Origin: Bacteroidota bacterium
Lineage (GTDB): Bacteria; Bacteroidota; Rhodothermia; Rhodothermales; Rubricoccaceae
Length of the DNA: 6,168 nt
Assembly (NCBI GenBank): GCA_022564455.1
Contig: JADFLK010000145.1
Location: forward strand, 1 to 6,168
Direction: 5' to 3'
The notes below the pieces were generated by a model. That model had not been told where the DNA came from, did not search any database, and saw only the letters and a program-made list of their open reading frames with translations. This document shows positions 1 through 5,826 of this stretch, in pieces. The position numbers and the translations under genes are program-made. How positions within the stretch are numbered: position 1 is the first letter of the stretch; each line of letters begins with the position of its first letter.

Positions 1-27
1 CATGGCGAGATATCAATCACTGAGTGT

Positions 28-64
28 AAATAAAAGCCCCTGGCACCATGGAGGCGCCAAGGGC
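28..64 (-). terminator. Rho-independent terminator downstream of lpdA
   Basis: Read on the minus strand, positions 64-53 pair with 47-36 to give a 12-bp stem containing two G-U pairs, with a 5-base loop at 48-52. A T-rich tract (TTTTATTT, positions 35-28) follows at once. It lies 46 bases past the lpdA stop codon and is correctly oriented to end that transcript. The stem and tract are seen directly; function is inferred. Confidence 0.85.
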
Positions 65-110
65 AAAGATTAGTAGCGGTCTACCGTCCGCCGTCGGCTG
101 TCAAACGCCG

Positions 111-1532
111 TCAGGCGTTCATCGCGATCCCGTAGGCATCACGAACCGCCTCAAGTACCGCTTCGGAAAGCGTAGGATGTGGGTGCATGGTCTCCATGAT
201 TTCGTGCGCGGTCGTTTCCAGCGTCCGCGCCGTGCAGGCTTCGGCGATCATCTCCGTGGCGTCGTGGCCGATGATGTGGCAGCCGAGCCACTCGCCATAC
301 TTGGCGTCGAAGATCACCTTGACGAAGCCGCTCGTGTCGCCTATGGCCGCCGCCTTGCCCGAGGCCGTGAACGGGAACTTACCCACCTTCACCTCGTGGC
401 CGGCTTCTTTTGCTGCCTCCTCCGTGTAGCCGGTGGAGGCGATCTGCGGGAGGCAGTAGGTGCAGCCCGGCACGTTGTTGTAATTGACCGGATGAGGATC
501 GAGGCCGGCAATCTTTTCAACGCACACAATGCCTTCGTGACTCGCCACGTGTGCCAGCCACGGTGCCCCAACCACGTCGCCGATGGCGTAGATACCCGGC
601 ACGTTCGTGCGAAAGAACTCATCTACCTTAATGGCGCTTCGTTCGTGCTCAATGCCCAACGCCTCCAACCCGAGGTTTTCTACGTTACCCACTACGCCGA
701 CAGCAGAGAGTACCTGGTCCACTTCCTTCGTTTCCTCTCCCTTCTTGGTCATGATCGTGACGACGCACTTATCACTCGATGTGTCCACATTCTCGACTGC
801 CGCCGATGTCATCACCTTGATGCCCATCTTCTTGAAAGCGCGGGAAAGCTCCTTCGATACATCCTTGTCCTCAACAGGCACCATACGATCCAGCAGTTCA
901 ACGATGGTGACCTCCGTACCCATGTTGTGGTAGACGTACGCGAACTCGACGCCGATGGCCCCGGCGCCGACGATTACCATCGAGTCGGGCCGCTCGGTTT
1001 GCAGCATGGCCTCTTTGTAGGCGATGATCTTCCGGCCGTCGATGGGGAGGGAGGGCAGCTCGCGTGCACGCGCACCGGTTGCAACTACGATATGCTGCGC
1101 TGAAACCTCCATGTTTTCGCCGACGGTTTCGCCGTCCATCGTTTCGGAGGGCTCAACCTTGATCTTCCCGTCGCCGAGAAGGGTTGCCTTCCCCATGATC
1201 ACATCGATCTTGTTCTTTTTCATGAGGAACCCCACGCCCTTGTTCATCTTGTCGGCCACGCCACGCGAGCGTTTGACGACCGCAGCGAAGTCGGGCGTTA
1301 CGGTGCCGTCCAGGTTCAGGCCGTAATCTGCAAGGTGGGCGGTGATGGCGGCCACTTCAGCGCTCTTCAGGAGGGCCTTCGTCGGGATGCAGCCGATATT
1401 CAGGCAGACGCCGCCCAGCTTGTCTTTCTCCACGATGGCGGCCTTGAGGCCGAGTTGGGAAGCGCGGATGGCCGTTTCGTAGCCGCCAGGGCCGGAGCCG
1501 ATAACGATGACGTCGTAGGTCGCGTTAGCCAT
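111..1532 (-). CDS. lpdA: Dihydrolipoamide dehydrogenase (E3)
   Basis: This FAD-dependent cytoplasmic enzyme reoxidises dihydrolipoyl groups with NAD+. It is the E3 subunit shared by the pyruvate and 2-oxoglutarate dehydrogenase complexes and the glycine cleavage system. The 473-residue product is full length for the family. The FAD dinucleotide motif GSGPGG is at residues 12-17 and the redox disulfide is C43/C48 in GGVCLNIGC. The NAD fold GAGAIG is at 189-194, with the strand-ending acid E212 typical of NAD preference. A second FAD contact is AIGD at 316-319. The C-terminal catalytic dyad is H452/E457 in HPHPTLSE. Every key residue is present, so the enzyme should be active. No E1 or E2 gene is nearby, so the complex it serves cannot be read from context. 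The upstream gap of 178 bases to the EutN-like gene holds no terminator, so read-through is possible. No Shine-Dalgarno precedes the ATG. Confidence 0.97.
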   Translation of the reverse strand: MANATYDVIVIGSGPGGYETAIRASQLGLKAAIVEKDKLGGVCLNIGCIPTKALLKSAEVAAITAHLADYGLNLDGTVTPDFAAVVKRSRGVADKMNKGVGFLMKKNKIDVIMGKATLLGDGKIKVEPSETMDGETVGENMEVSAQHIVVATGARARELPSLPIDGRKIIAYKEAMLQTERPDSMVIVGAGAIGVEFAYVYHNMGTEVTIVELLDRMVPVEDKDVSKELSRAFKKMGIKVMTSAAVENVDTSSDKCVVTIMTKKGEETKEVDQVLSAVGVVGNVENLGLEALGIEHERSAIKVDEFFRTNVPGIYAIGDVVGAPWLAHVASHEGIVCVEKIAGLDPHPVNYNNVPGCTYCLPQIASTGYTEEAAKEAGHEVKVGKFPFTASGKAAAIGDTSGFVKVIFDAKYGEWLGCHIIGHDATEMIAEACTARTLETTAHEIMETMHPHPTLSEAVLEAVRDAYGIAMNA

Positions 1533-1710
1533 GAGTACAGGGTAATGGATGATGGGGCGAGGCAGAATACTTAAGCCGCGCCCGGCGTGTTCTCACCAAG
1601 CGTTGAAGAGATCGGGGAAAGTGGGAGTGACTCGTAACTCGTGAGACGTGATTGGCCGAGGAAGCTCCATGCTTTGATGTGGGTCTTCGTCGCCCGCCCT
1701 ACCTCGCGGG

Positions 1711-2013
1711 TCACGTATTGTGCGTCACAAAGTCATCCACGACCGCAATTATGATGACGTTGGCAGGCGTACCAGTCTCGCCTTCCGGCAGGTCCGCGTC
1801 CATAAGTTGGGCCACGACCGTTCCTTGCTTGGCCGTCAGCACCACGTCGCCCACACCCGCATCGAACCTGGGGTCGAGAGCAACTTCTTCGGCGGCATCG
1901 GGGAGCAGCGAGCCGTCAAGATCAATGGGGCGGACTAACAGGAGTTTGGCCAGCCGCAGCCGCTCGTGCTTGCGTGTAGAAACGACAGTTCCGGTGACTT
2001 TGCAGAGACGCAT
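1711..2013 (-). CDS. EutN/CcmL-family microcompartment vertex protein (BMC-P)
   Basis: This 100-residue protein matches the EutN/CcmL family, whose members form pentamers that cap the vertices of bacterial microcompartments. The N-terminus MRLCKVTGTVVST, then KLLLVRPIDLDG (about residues 23-34), then GVGDVVLTAKQGTVVAQLM (about 53-71) and the closing strand PANVIIIAVVDDF (about 83-95) follow the family pattern strand by strand. The length is typical for a single-domain member. It sits upstream of lpdA on the same strand, 178 bases away. A short hairpin just past its stop lacks a T tract, so it is not a convincing terminator. No BMC-H or BMC-T shell gene or signature enzyme is in the window, so it is either a satellite shell gene or a free-standing homologue with another job. 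Family membership is firm; a shell role is inference. Confidence 0.88.
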   Translation of the reverse strand: MRLCKVTGTVVSTRKHERLRLAKLLLVRPIDLDGSLLPDAAEEVALDPRFDAGVGDVVLTAKQGTVVAQLMDADLPEGETGTPANVIIIAVVDDFVTHNT

Positions 2014-2163
2014 GGTGAGGGAAAGATGCCCAGAGTTTGTGCAGTTGCGTCAAGCTTTGGACAACCCGAACTTAGTTGAGAGGTGGTGAGAGATCGTGTA
2101 CCAATGCTCGATGTGTGAAATGATCGTGGAAGTGTTTGCATCTTTGGGGGTGAAATTACTAGA

Positions 2164-2192
2164 TTGCTAAATAGTTAGCAGGGAGGTATCAC
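2164..2192 (+). promoter_or_regulatory. Candidate promoter of the phd-like gene
   Basis: TTGCTA (2164-2169) and TATCAC (2187-2192) each match four of six bases of the sigma-70 -35 and -10 hexamers, at the ideal 17-base spacing. This would give a leader of about 50 bases before the ATG at 2248. In Bacteroidota-type organisms the preferred motif differs (TTG, then TAnnTTTG), so the assignment is tentative. Confidence 0.4.
2165..2180. promoter_or_regulatory. Palindrome TGCTAA-ATAG-TTAGCA, candidate operator
   Basis: This is a perfect 6-bp inverted repeat with a 4-base spacer. It overlaps the candidate -35 element and reaches into the promoter spacer. Phd/YefM antitoxins are known to repress their own promoters by binding palindromes, so the most economical reading is an autoregulatory operator for the gene at 2248. 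The palindrome is seen directly; the binding partner is inferred. Confidence 0.45.
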
Positions 2193-2247
2193 CCACTACA
2201 GCTTCCCTTGCTTTTTTACTCTTTCCCATCCACCAATCTGATCTACC

Positions 2248-2436
2248 ATGTACACCACCAAAGGCATCGAAGCGATCGCTACCATCACCGAGCTCCGCGC
2301 AAGAACGTCGGAACTTATTGACGAGGCGGCCAAGTTCGAAGGTATCATGATTCAGAAGAACAACGAACCCCTCGCTGTTCTCGTTTCATACAAGAAGTAC
2401 TTGGCGCTTATCGGCGCGAGCAAGCGTACGAAGTAA
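2248..2436 (+). CDS. Phd/YefM-family antitoxin-like protein, no toxin partner
   Basis: This 62-residue protein has the Phd/YefM pattern. ITELRARTSELIDEAAKFEG (about residues 13-32) is the DNA-binding/dimerisation helix region. It is followed by IMIQKNNEPLAVLVSYKKYLAL (about 33-54), the beta-strand pair and helix typical of the fold. Family members repress their own promoters through the N-terminal half and neutralise a toxin, often of the RelE/ParE or Doc type, with a C-terminal tail. Here the tail after the fold is only about 8 residues and basic (ends SKRTK), which leaves little for toxin binding. No toxin ORF follows: the terminator begins 24 bases after the stop. The gene may therefore be an orphan antitoxin or a free-standing small regulator. 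The ATG has no Shine-Dalgarno; the upstream sequence is pyrimidine-rich. Confidence 0.85.
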   Translation: MYTTKGIEAIATITELRARTSELIDEAAKFEGIMIQKNNEPLAVLVSYKKYLALIGASKRTK

Positions 2437-2460
2437 CGGCATGTAATGATGCTCGTATCT

Positions 2461-2491
2461 GGGGCGCGGCCATTGGCTGCGCCCCTTTTTT
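2461..2491 (+). terminator. Rho-independent terminator of the phd-like gene
   Basis: Positions 2461-2471 pair with 2475-2485 to form an 11-bp GC-rich stem with one G-U pair and a 3-base loop (ATT). Six T residues follow (2486-2491). The site lies 24 bases past the antitoxin stop. On the opposite strand the hairpin has no T tract behind it, so it is probably not an efficient terminator for the converging ATPase transcript. Confidence 0.9.
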
Positions 2492-2650
2492 GAAGGCTGT
2501 TGAGTTTGTGCTTCCCGCAGTCTCGCAGCCGGTGCGTGACGGGTCGGGGAACATAGCTTGGTTGAGATCAAGGTGCCCCGTAGTATTGCGGAGCATGCAG
2601 AAATCGGCGAGAGGTGCCGCCGCAGGAAGGTGACGTATTTCAACGGCCTC

Positions 2651-4570
2651 TTATCGTTCGCCGATGAGCCGTTTGAGTTCGGCTATTCGGCGGACAACCT
2701 GCTCGCGGTCGAGATTTCGAAACTTCTCCGGGAGCATGGAGCGGCTGGTGCATTCCATTACGGCCGCGAGGGTCTGCAATTCTACCTGTAGCGGGTAGGA
2801 GGGAGGGATGAAGTCATCCACAACTTCCTTCATTATCAGCTTTGTGACGGTCCCTGCCGATGTTTCGCCGCCGCCGCTGGCCTCGCCGTTGGTAGATGCT
2901 GCGCGTTCGGGCGCCGAATTGGCGTCGCCCTCTGTGGTGGGCGCCGCCAGATCCGCTGCATCTTCCGCTCCCTTACCCTTCTCCACTTGAAGTGGAACGT
3001 GCGCCTTCGCCTCCTCCCCGTTTCCCGTCGTAGCGCGGAACTTGGCGCGTGTGAGCAGCGCCTCCATGTCGGCCCCCGAGTAGGTTCGTTCGCCGTCGAG
3101 GAGCGCCTCGGGCATGTCTTCCATTCGCGCGTTTGTTTTCGTCTTCCGCATCATTACGCTCAGTAGTTCCTCACGATCTTTGCGCGTAGATGGGTAGAAG
3201 AGAGCGAGGTGTTCTTCTGCGCGCCCTTGTCGCTTGAGGTCAACCGGCATCAGGTCCGGGCGGGCGGTAACGAGGAACCAGATGATCTTGCCGCGATAGC
3301 GCGTGTCGCTCATCGCTTGCGCAATCTGTCCGAACACACGGTTGGAGACCCCGCTGTCGCCCGAGCTATGGCGGTTGCCCAGTGCAGCGTCGGCTTCGTC
3401 AATCATTACGGCAACAGGGTTCATGGCGCGAAGGAGTGACAGGATTTTTTCCAGATTGCCCTCGGTTACGCCCTGCCACTGGCTGCGGAAGTTCTTCAGC
3501 TTCACCATCGGGATGCCGATCTCCCCGGCAAACGTGGTGATCATGAACGTCTTGCCGGTGCCCACGGGGCCGGAAATCAGGTAGCCCATCGGCATCACAT
3601 CCGGCCGGCCCTTCTTTAGGGCTTCCGCGGCTGCACGCAGGTGCGTCTTGGCCTCGGAATGCCCGGCTACCATATCCAGGTTGTAATCCGTCTCTACGAA
3701 CTCTAGAAGTCCGTACGCCTCCGCCTCAATCAACTCCTTCTTTTTATCAGACAACGCATCGTACGTCAGTCGCGCCTCGTTTTCAACGACATCCGCCAGA
3801 ATGGTGCGGAGTTGCACATACCCCAGGCCGGCTGTGTTTTGGGCGAGGGTGAAGGTCTCTACGTCTGATAGCTTCTCGAACTGCTCCTTCCGTTTTCCCC
3901 GGCTCAAAAACCAGTCGATGTACGCCTCGCGAAGGTCTGCCTCCGGCAGCGGCAACTCGATCTCCGCGTTGTACGGGCTCTGGATGAACTGCCGGTTGAG
4001 GTCCGTCAGGTTTTCCGAGATGAGCGTCAACGTGAAATCGCTCCGGAGGAGGAACGAGTCGTGGCTCCACTTCTGTAGGTACACGACCGCGCCTCGGTCC
4101 TCGGCCGAGTACGACGAGGCCTCCGCCATCGGCACGATCGTCTCTGCATAGTCGATGATGCAGGCGATGCGCTTGCCGTCGTGCAGGCGCAGGCGGAAGT
4201 AGTTGTCTAACAGTGCAAAAACCCGCACGGGGTCTTTGGGGAGCTTTTTCGCGTACTCCGTGCCAAAAATCGTATCGTACCCCGAAATGGCTCGGTTGAA
4301 GTCCTTCTTCGACTCCATGTCGATGAAGTGGATGCCATCCGCCCGGTCGTAGAAAAGCACGATGTCCCGCCCGGCGAAGAGGTCTTCTGCGAGAAAGGAC
4401 CGCAATGAAACGTAGTCCTTCGTGCCGTCTTCCAGTTCGGTAGGGACCAGATCCCGCACGTTGCCGTGCAGGTTGAACTGGTTGATGGTCTTCGTGAAGT
4501 ACTTCCGGGCAAGCTGCTGGGCCCACTCGGGGTAGTGCGCGAGGCTGGATGCGATGGTCGTCTGCGGCAT
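2651..4570 (-). CDS. AAA+ ATPase with a degenerate N-terminal AAA-like module
   Basis: This 639-residue cytoplasmic protein has no signal peptide or membrane segment. The C-terminal AAA module (about residues 300-515) has Walker A GPVGTGKT (334-341), a pore-loop-like SQWQGV (363-368), Walker B VAVMIDEAD (386-394) and arginine-finger candidates R447/R450 in KRQGR. A sensor-2 helix region, YSGADMEALLTRAK, lies at 497-510. The sensor-1 stretch reads VTARPD where ATNRPD is usual, so the asparagine is lost. The N-terminal half resembles another AAA core without a P-loop. It has a strand RDIVLFYD (68-75), a Walker-B-like ACIIDYAE (136-143), a sensor-1-like LTLISEN (181-187) and a lid-like IELPLPEADLREAYIDWFL (204-222). 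Residues 517-575 form an Ala/Gly/Glu-rich linker before a final helical region. The pore loop suggests a substrate-remodelling ATPase, but the substrate is unknown. The gene stands alone, divergent from a terC remnant. Confidence 0.88.
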   Translation of the reverse strand: MPQTTIASSLAHYPEWAQQLARKYFTKTINQFNLHGNVRDLVPTELEDGTKDYVSLRSFLAEDLFAGRDIVLFYDRADGIHFIDMESKKDFNRAISGYDTIFGTEYAKKLPKDPVRVFALLDNYFRLRLHDGKRIACIIDYAETIVPMAEASSYSAEDRGAVVYLQKWSHDSFLLRSDFTLTLISENLTDLNRQFIQSPYNAEIELPLPEADLREAYIDWFLSRGKRKEQFEKLSDVETFTLAQNTAGLGYVQLRTILADVVENEARLTYDALSDKKKELIEAEAYGLLEFVETDYNLDMVAGHSEAKTHLRAAAEALKKGRPDVMPMGYLISGPVGTGKTFMITTFAGEIGIPMVKLKNFRSQWQGVTEGNLEKILSLLRAMNPVAVMIDEADAALGNRHSSGDSGVSNRVFGQIAQAMSDTRYRGKIIWFLVTARPDLMPVDLKRQGRAEEHLALFYPSTRKDREELLSVMMRKTKTNARMEDMPEALLDGERTYSGADMEALLTRAKFRATTGNGEEAKAHVPLQVEKGKGAEDAADLAAPTTEGDANSAPERAASTNGEASGGGETSAGTVTKLIMKEVVDDFIPPSYPLQVELQTLAAVMECTSRSMLPEKFRNLDREQVVRRIAELKRLIGER

Positions 4571-4708
4571 TGGGGCAGCGGGAGGAGAATTAATTGGGTG
4601 CGAAAGGAGAGACGAACGCCGCCCGCCCTTTTCGAGGTGGCAGGGTAATATAGACGGCCCCTACAGCTTTCGTCCTTTCTTCCGCTCACCCCTCGCCTAT
4701 TCGAAATC
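4571..4708. promoter_or_regulatory. Divergent intergenic region between the ATPase gene and the terC remnant
   Basis: These 138 bases lie between divergent start codons. An AT-rich core at 4646-4654 (TAATATAGA) offers -10-like hexamers on both strands: TATATT on the minus strand toward the ATPase, and TAATAT or TATAGA on the plus strand toward terC. No good -35 hexamer sits at the right distance on either strand. The core probably marks the shared promoter zone, but the exact elements are uncertain. Confidence 0.35.
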
Positions 4709-4993
4709 ATGTTCGACTGGATTTCCGATCCGAACGTCTGGGTTGCACTCGCCACCCTCACCGCGCTCGATATCGTCCTGGGCATCGGCGTCCACATCCC
4801 GACGGATACTTCTAAATCTGGATAGAGCCCGTTTGTCTGTAGGAGTGCTTAACATCCGAGCCCATCGTTCCTCGATTTCAGTGGCTCCCAAAGGCCATTC
4901 AGCGTCCTTTCCCAAACACTCGCCCACGTGCTTAGCCCATGCCCAGGCAGTTTCGTACGCTAATTCGTAGCTGGGCCAAGCGTGTACTTCCAT
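4697..4993 (-). CDS. Possible hypothetical protein, chimeric across a junction
   Basis: I do not recognise this 98-residue frame. Residues 1-69 look protein-like: a Trp-rich, helix-prone stretch (AYETAWAWAKHVGECLGKDA, about 12-31) followed by TEIEERWARM (38-47) and a basic segment. The codons here include TTA, GAA, ACT and AGA and are more AT-ending than in the neighbouring genes. Residues 70-98 are simply the antisense of the terC remnant, so the C-terminus cannot be native. The 5' 55 bases overlap, antisense, the start of the FkbM methyltransferase gene. It is either the remaining front part of a foreign gene cut at the terC junction or a chance frame. No Shine-Dalgarno or promoter supports it. 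Confidence 0.3.
   Translation of the reverse strand: MEVHAWPSYELAYETAWAWAKHVGECLGKDAEWPLGATEIEERWARMLSTPTDKRALSRFRSIRRDVDADAQDDIERGEGGECNPDVRIGNPVEHDFE
4709..4825 (+). pseudogene. Truncated 5' end of a TerC-family membrane protein gene
   Basis: The open frame from ATG 4709 begins MFDWISDPNVWVALATLT and continues ALDIVLGI. This is the characteristic start of TerC-family integral membrane proteins of the YgdQ/YoaE type (family pattern M-aromatic-W-x-x-DP-x-x-W-x-x-L-x-TLTxLEIVLGID). The match covers the first 26 codons, to about 4786. The family then requires DN and several more transmembrane helices, whereas this frame reads GVHIPTDTSKSG and stops at 4823-4825. No other frame continues the TerC sequence downstream. 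The native start context is retained, and the gene has lost nearly all of its roughly 240 or more residues. The 38-residue product would hold at most one hydrophobic segment and is unlikely to function. Truncation by recombination or deletion is inferred. Confidence 0.8.
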
Positions 4994-5775
4994 CGTTCGC
5001 GCTTGACGGCTTACAGGGATTGTACTACCCGTTCTGGGTATTGCCGAGGGCGTCCGACTCGGACGAACCAGATATTGAGGTGGTACGGGCGTTTCTTCGC
5101 CCGGGGGACACGGCTATCGACGCCGGAGCGAATTACGGCAGCTACACCGATGCAATGGCATCGTGTGTGGCGCCCGGCGGGGAGGTTTTGGCTATTGAGC
5201 CCATTCCGCGCACGTTCAAGTTGTTGAAAGCCGTTGTCCGCTATCGGCGATTGCAGGGCGTGTTGTGCGTGAATGCAGCGGTTTCGGATCGCAAGAGCAT
5301 TGCCGAGATGACCATTCCCGAGATGGGAGATGCCCTCAATTTCTACCGCGCCAGCCTCGATAGAAGTGACGTATCAGGCGACACGGTCTCCGTGGAAACC
5401 GACACGCTGGATAGCCTCGCTTCGCAGCTCGAAGAAGCCCCCGTTTTTGTAAAACTGGATCTGGAAGGGCATGAGGGTACGGCACTCGCTGGGGCGTCGC
5501 GATTGATGGAAGCATCGCCAGCCTGGTTGCTGGAATTGCCCGACGATCCCGACGACCCGGCCTCGGACGCCACAGCTATGGAAGAACTCATGCACTTACG
5601 TGGATACACGAGTTGGTGGTACAACGCAGGTCCCCGAGTTCTTCGCCGTCGCAAGCGCGGCGTAAGGCCCATCAACCTCTTCTATTTTACTGCGGATCAT
5701 CTGGAGCGTTTGAAAGACGCGCCCTTCAGCATCGAGCCGGCGAACCCGGAGACCGCCAACCACGTTACTATGTGA
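4939..5775 (+). CDS. FkbM-family SAM-dependent methyltransferase
   Basis: This 278-residue class I methyltransferase belongs to the FkbM family, whose members O-methylate sugars, polyketides and other small molecules, often in surface polysaccharide or natural-product loci. The SAM-binding motif I is IDAGANYGSYT (60-70), preceded by the usual LRPGD turn (53-57). The motif II acid is E87 in AIEPIP. The FkbM signature VKLDLEGHEG is at 171-180, followed by the strand WLLEL (196-200). The 60-residue N-terminal extension (FRTLIRSWAKRVLPSF, then LQGLYY) is common in the family. An in-frame stop at 4933-4935 makes ATG 4939 the earliest possible start. There is no Shine-Dalgarno. The next gene begins 51 bases after the stop on the same strand, with no terminator between, so co-transcription is plausible. 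The substrate cannot be read from the sequence. Confidence 0.92.
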   Translation: MPRQFRTLIRSWAKRVLPSFALDGLQGLYYPFWVLPRASDSDEPDIEVVRAFLRPGDTAIDAGANYGSYTDAMASCVAPGGEVLAIEPIPRTFKLLKAVVRYRRLQGVLCVNAAVSDRKSIAEMTIPEMGDALNFYRASLDRSDVSGDTVSVETDTLDSLASQLEEAPVFVKLDLEGHEGTALAGASRLMEASPAWLLELPDDPDDPASDATAMEELMHLRGYTSWWYNAGPRVLRRRKRGVRPINLFYFTADHLERLKDAPFSIEPANPETANHVTM

Positions 5776-5826
5776 CCTTGTGTATCCCCGGTGCGGCTTC
5801 TTGAACGTCGTACTGGATAGCCGTTT

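Larger units (their letters stand above)
2014..2247. other. Divergent intergenic region between the EutN-like gene and the antitoxin gene
   Basis: These 234 bases separate two divergent start codons and are more AT-rich than the flanking genes, especially from about 2130 to 2190. On the plus strand the region contains the candidate promoter and palindrome listed separately. I saw no convincing promoter for the minus-strand gene and no small ORF with recognisable homology. Confidence 0.6.

Noticed and set aside
48..1103. Long plus-strand open frame of 351 codons
   Set aside because: It lies antisense to lpdA, whose motifs are complete. The translation is Arg/His/Asp-rich with no recognisable family pattern, typical of a shadow frame in GC-rich DNA.
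1555..1600. Possible lpdA promoter (minus strand TTG and TA-rich hexamer)
   Set aside because: The spacing between the TTG and the candidate -10/-7 element is outside the usual range for either sigma-70 or Bacteroidota promoters.
1629..1646. Short imperfect repeat around ACTCGT in the EutN-lpdA gap
   Set aside because: Two copies of a 6-base unit are too short to call a repeat element without genome context.
1693..1710. Short GC hairpin just after the EutN-like stop on the minus strand
   Set aside because: The stem is only about 5 bp and has no T tract, so it is not a supported terminator.
1652..2089. Plus-strand 145-codon frame
   Set aside because: Antisense to the EutN-like gene; its Ser/Arg/Thr-rich composition is that of a shadow frame.
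2558..2791. Plus-strand 77-codon frame downstream of the antitoxin, considered as a possible toxin
   Set aside because: It begins after a strong terminator, two thirds of it is antisense to the ATPase C-terminus, and it shows no RelE, ParE, Doc or PIN pattern.
3783..4526. 247-codon minus-strand frame inside the ATPase gene
   Set aside because: It is an alternative frame of the same strand, rich in Arg, Pro, Gly and His, and overlaps a confidently assigned coding region.
4207..4797. Minus-strand 196-codon frame crossing the ATPase start
   Set aside because: Out of frame with the ATPase, with Ser/Arg/Thr-rich shadow composition and no motif.
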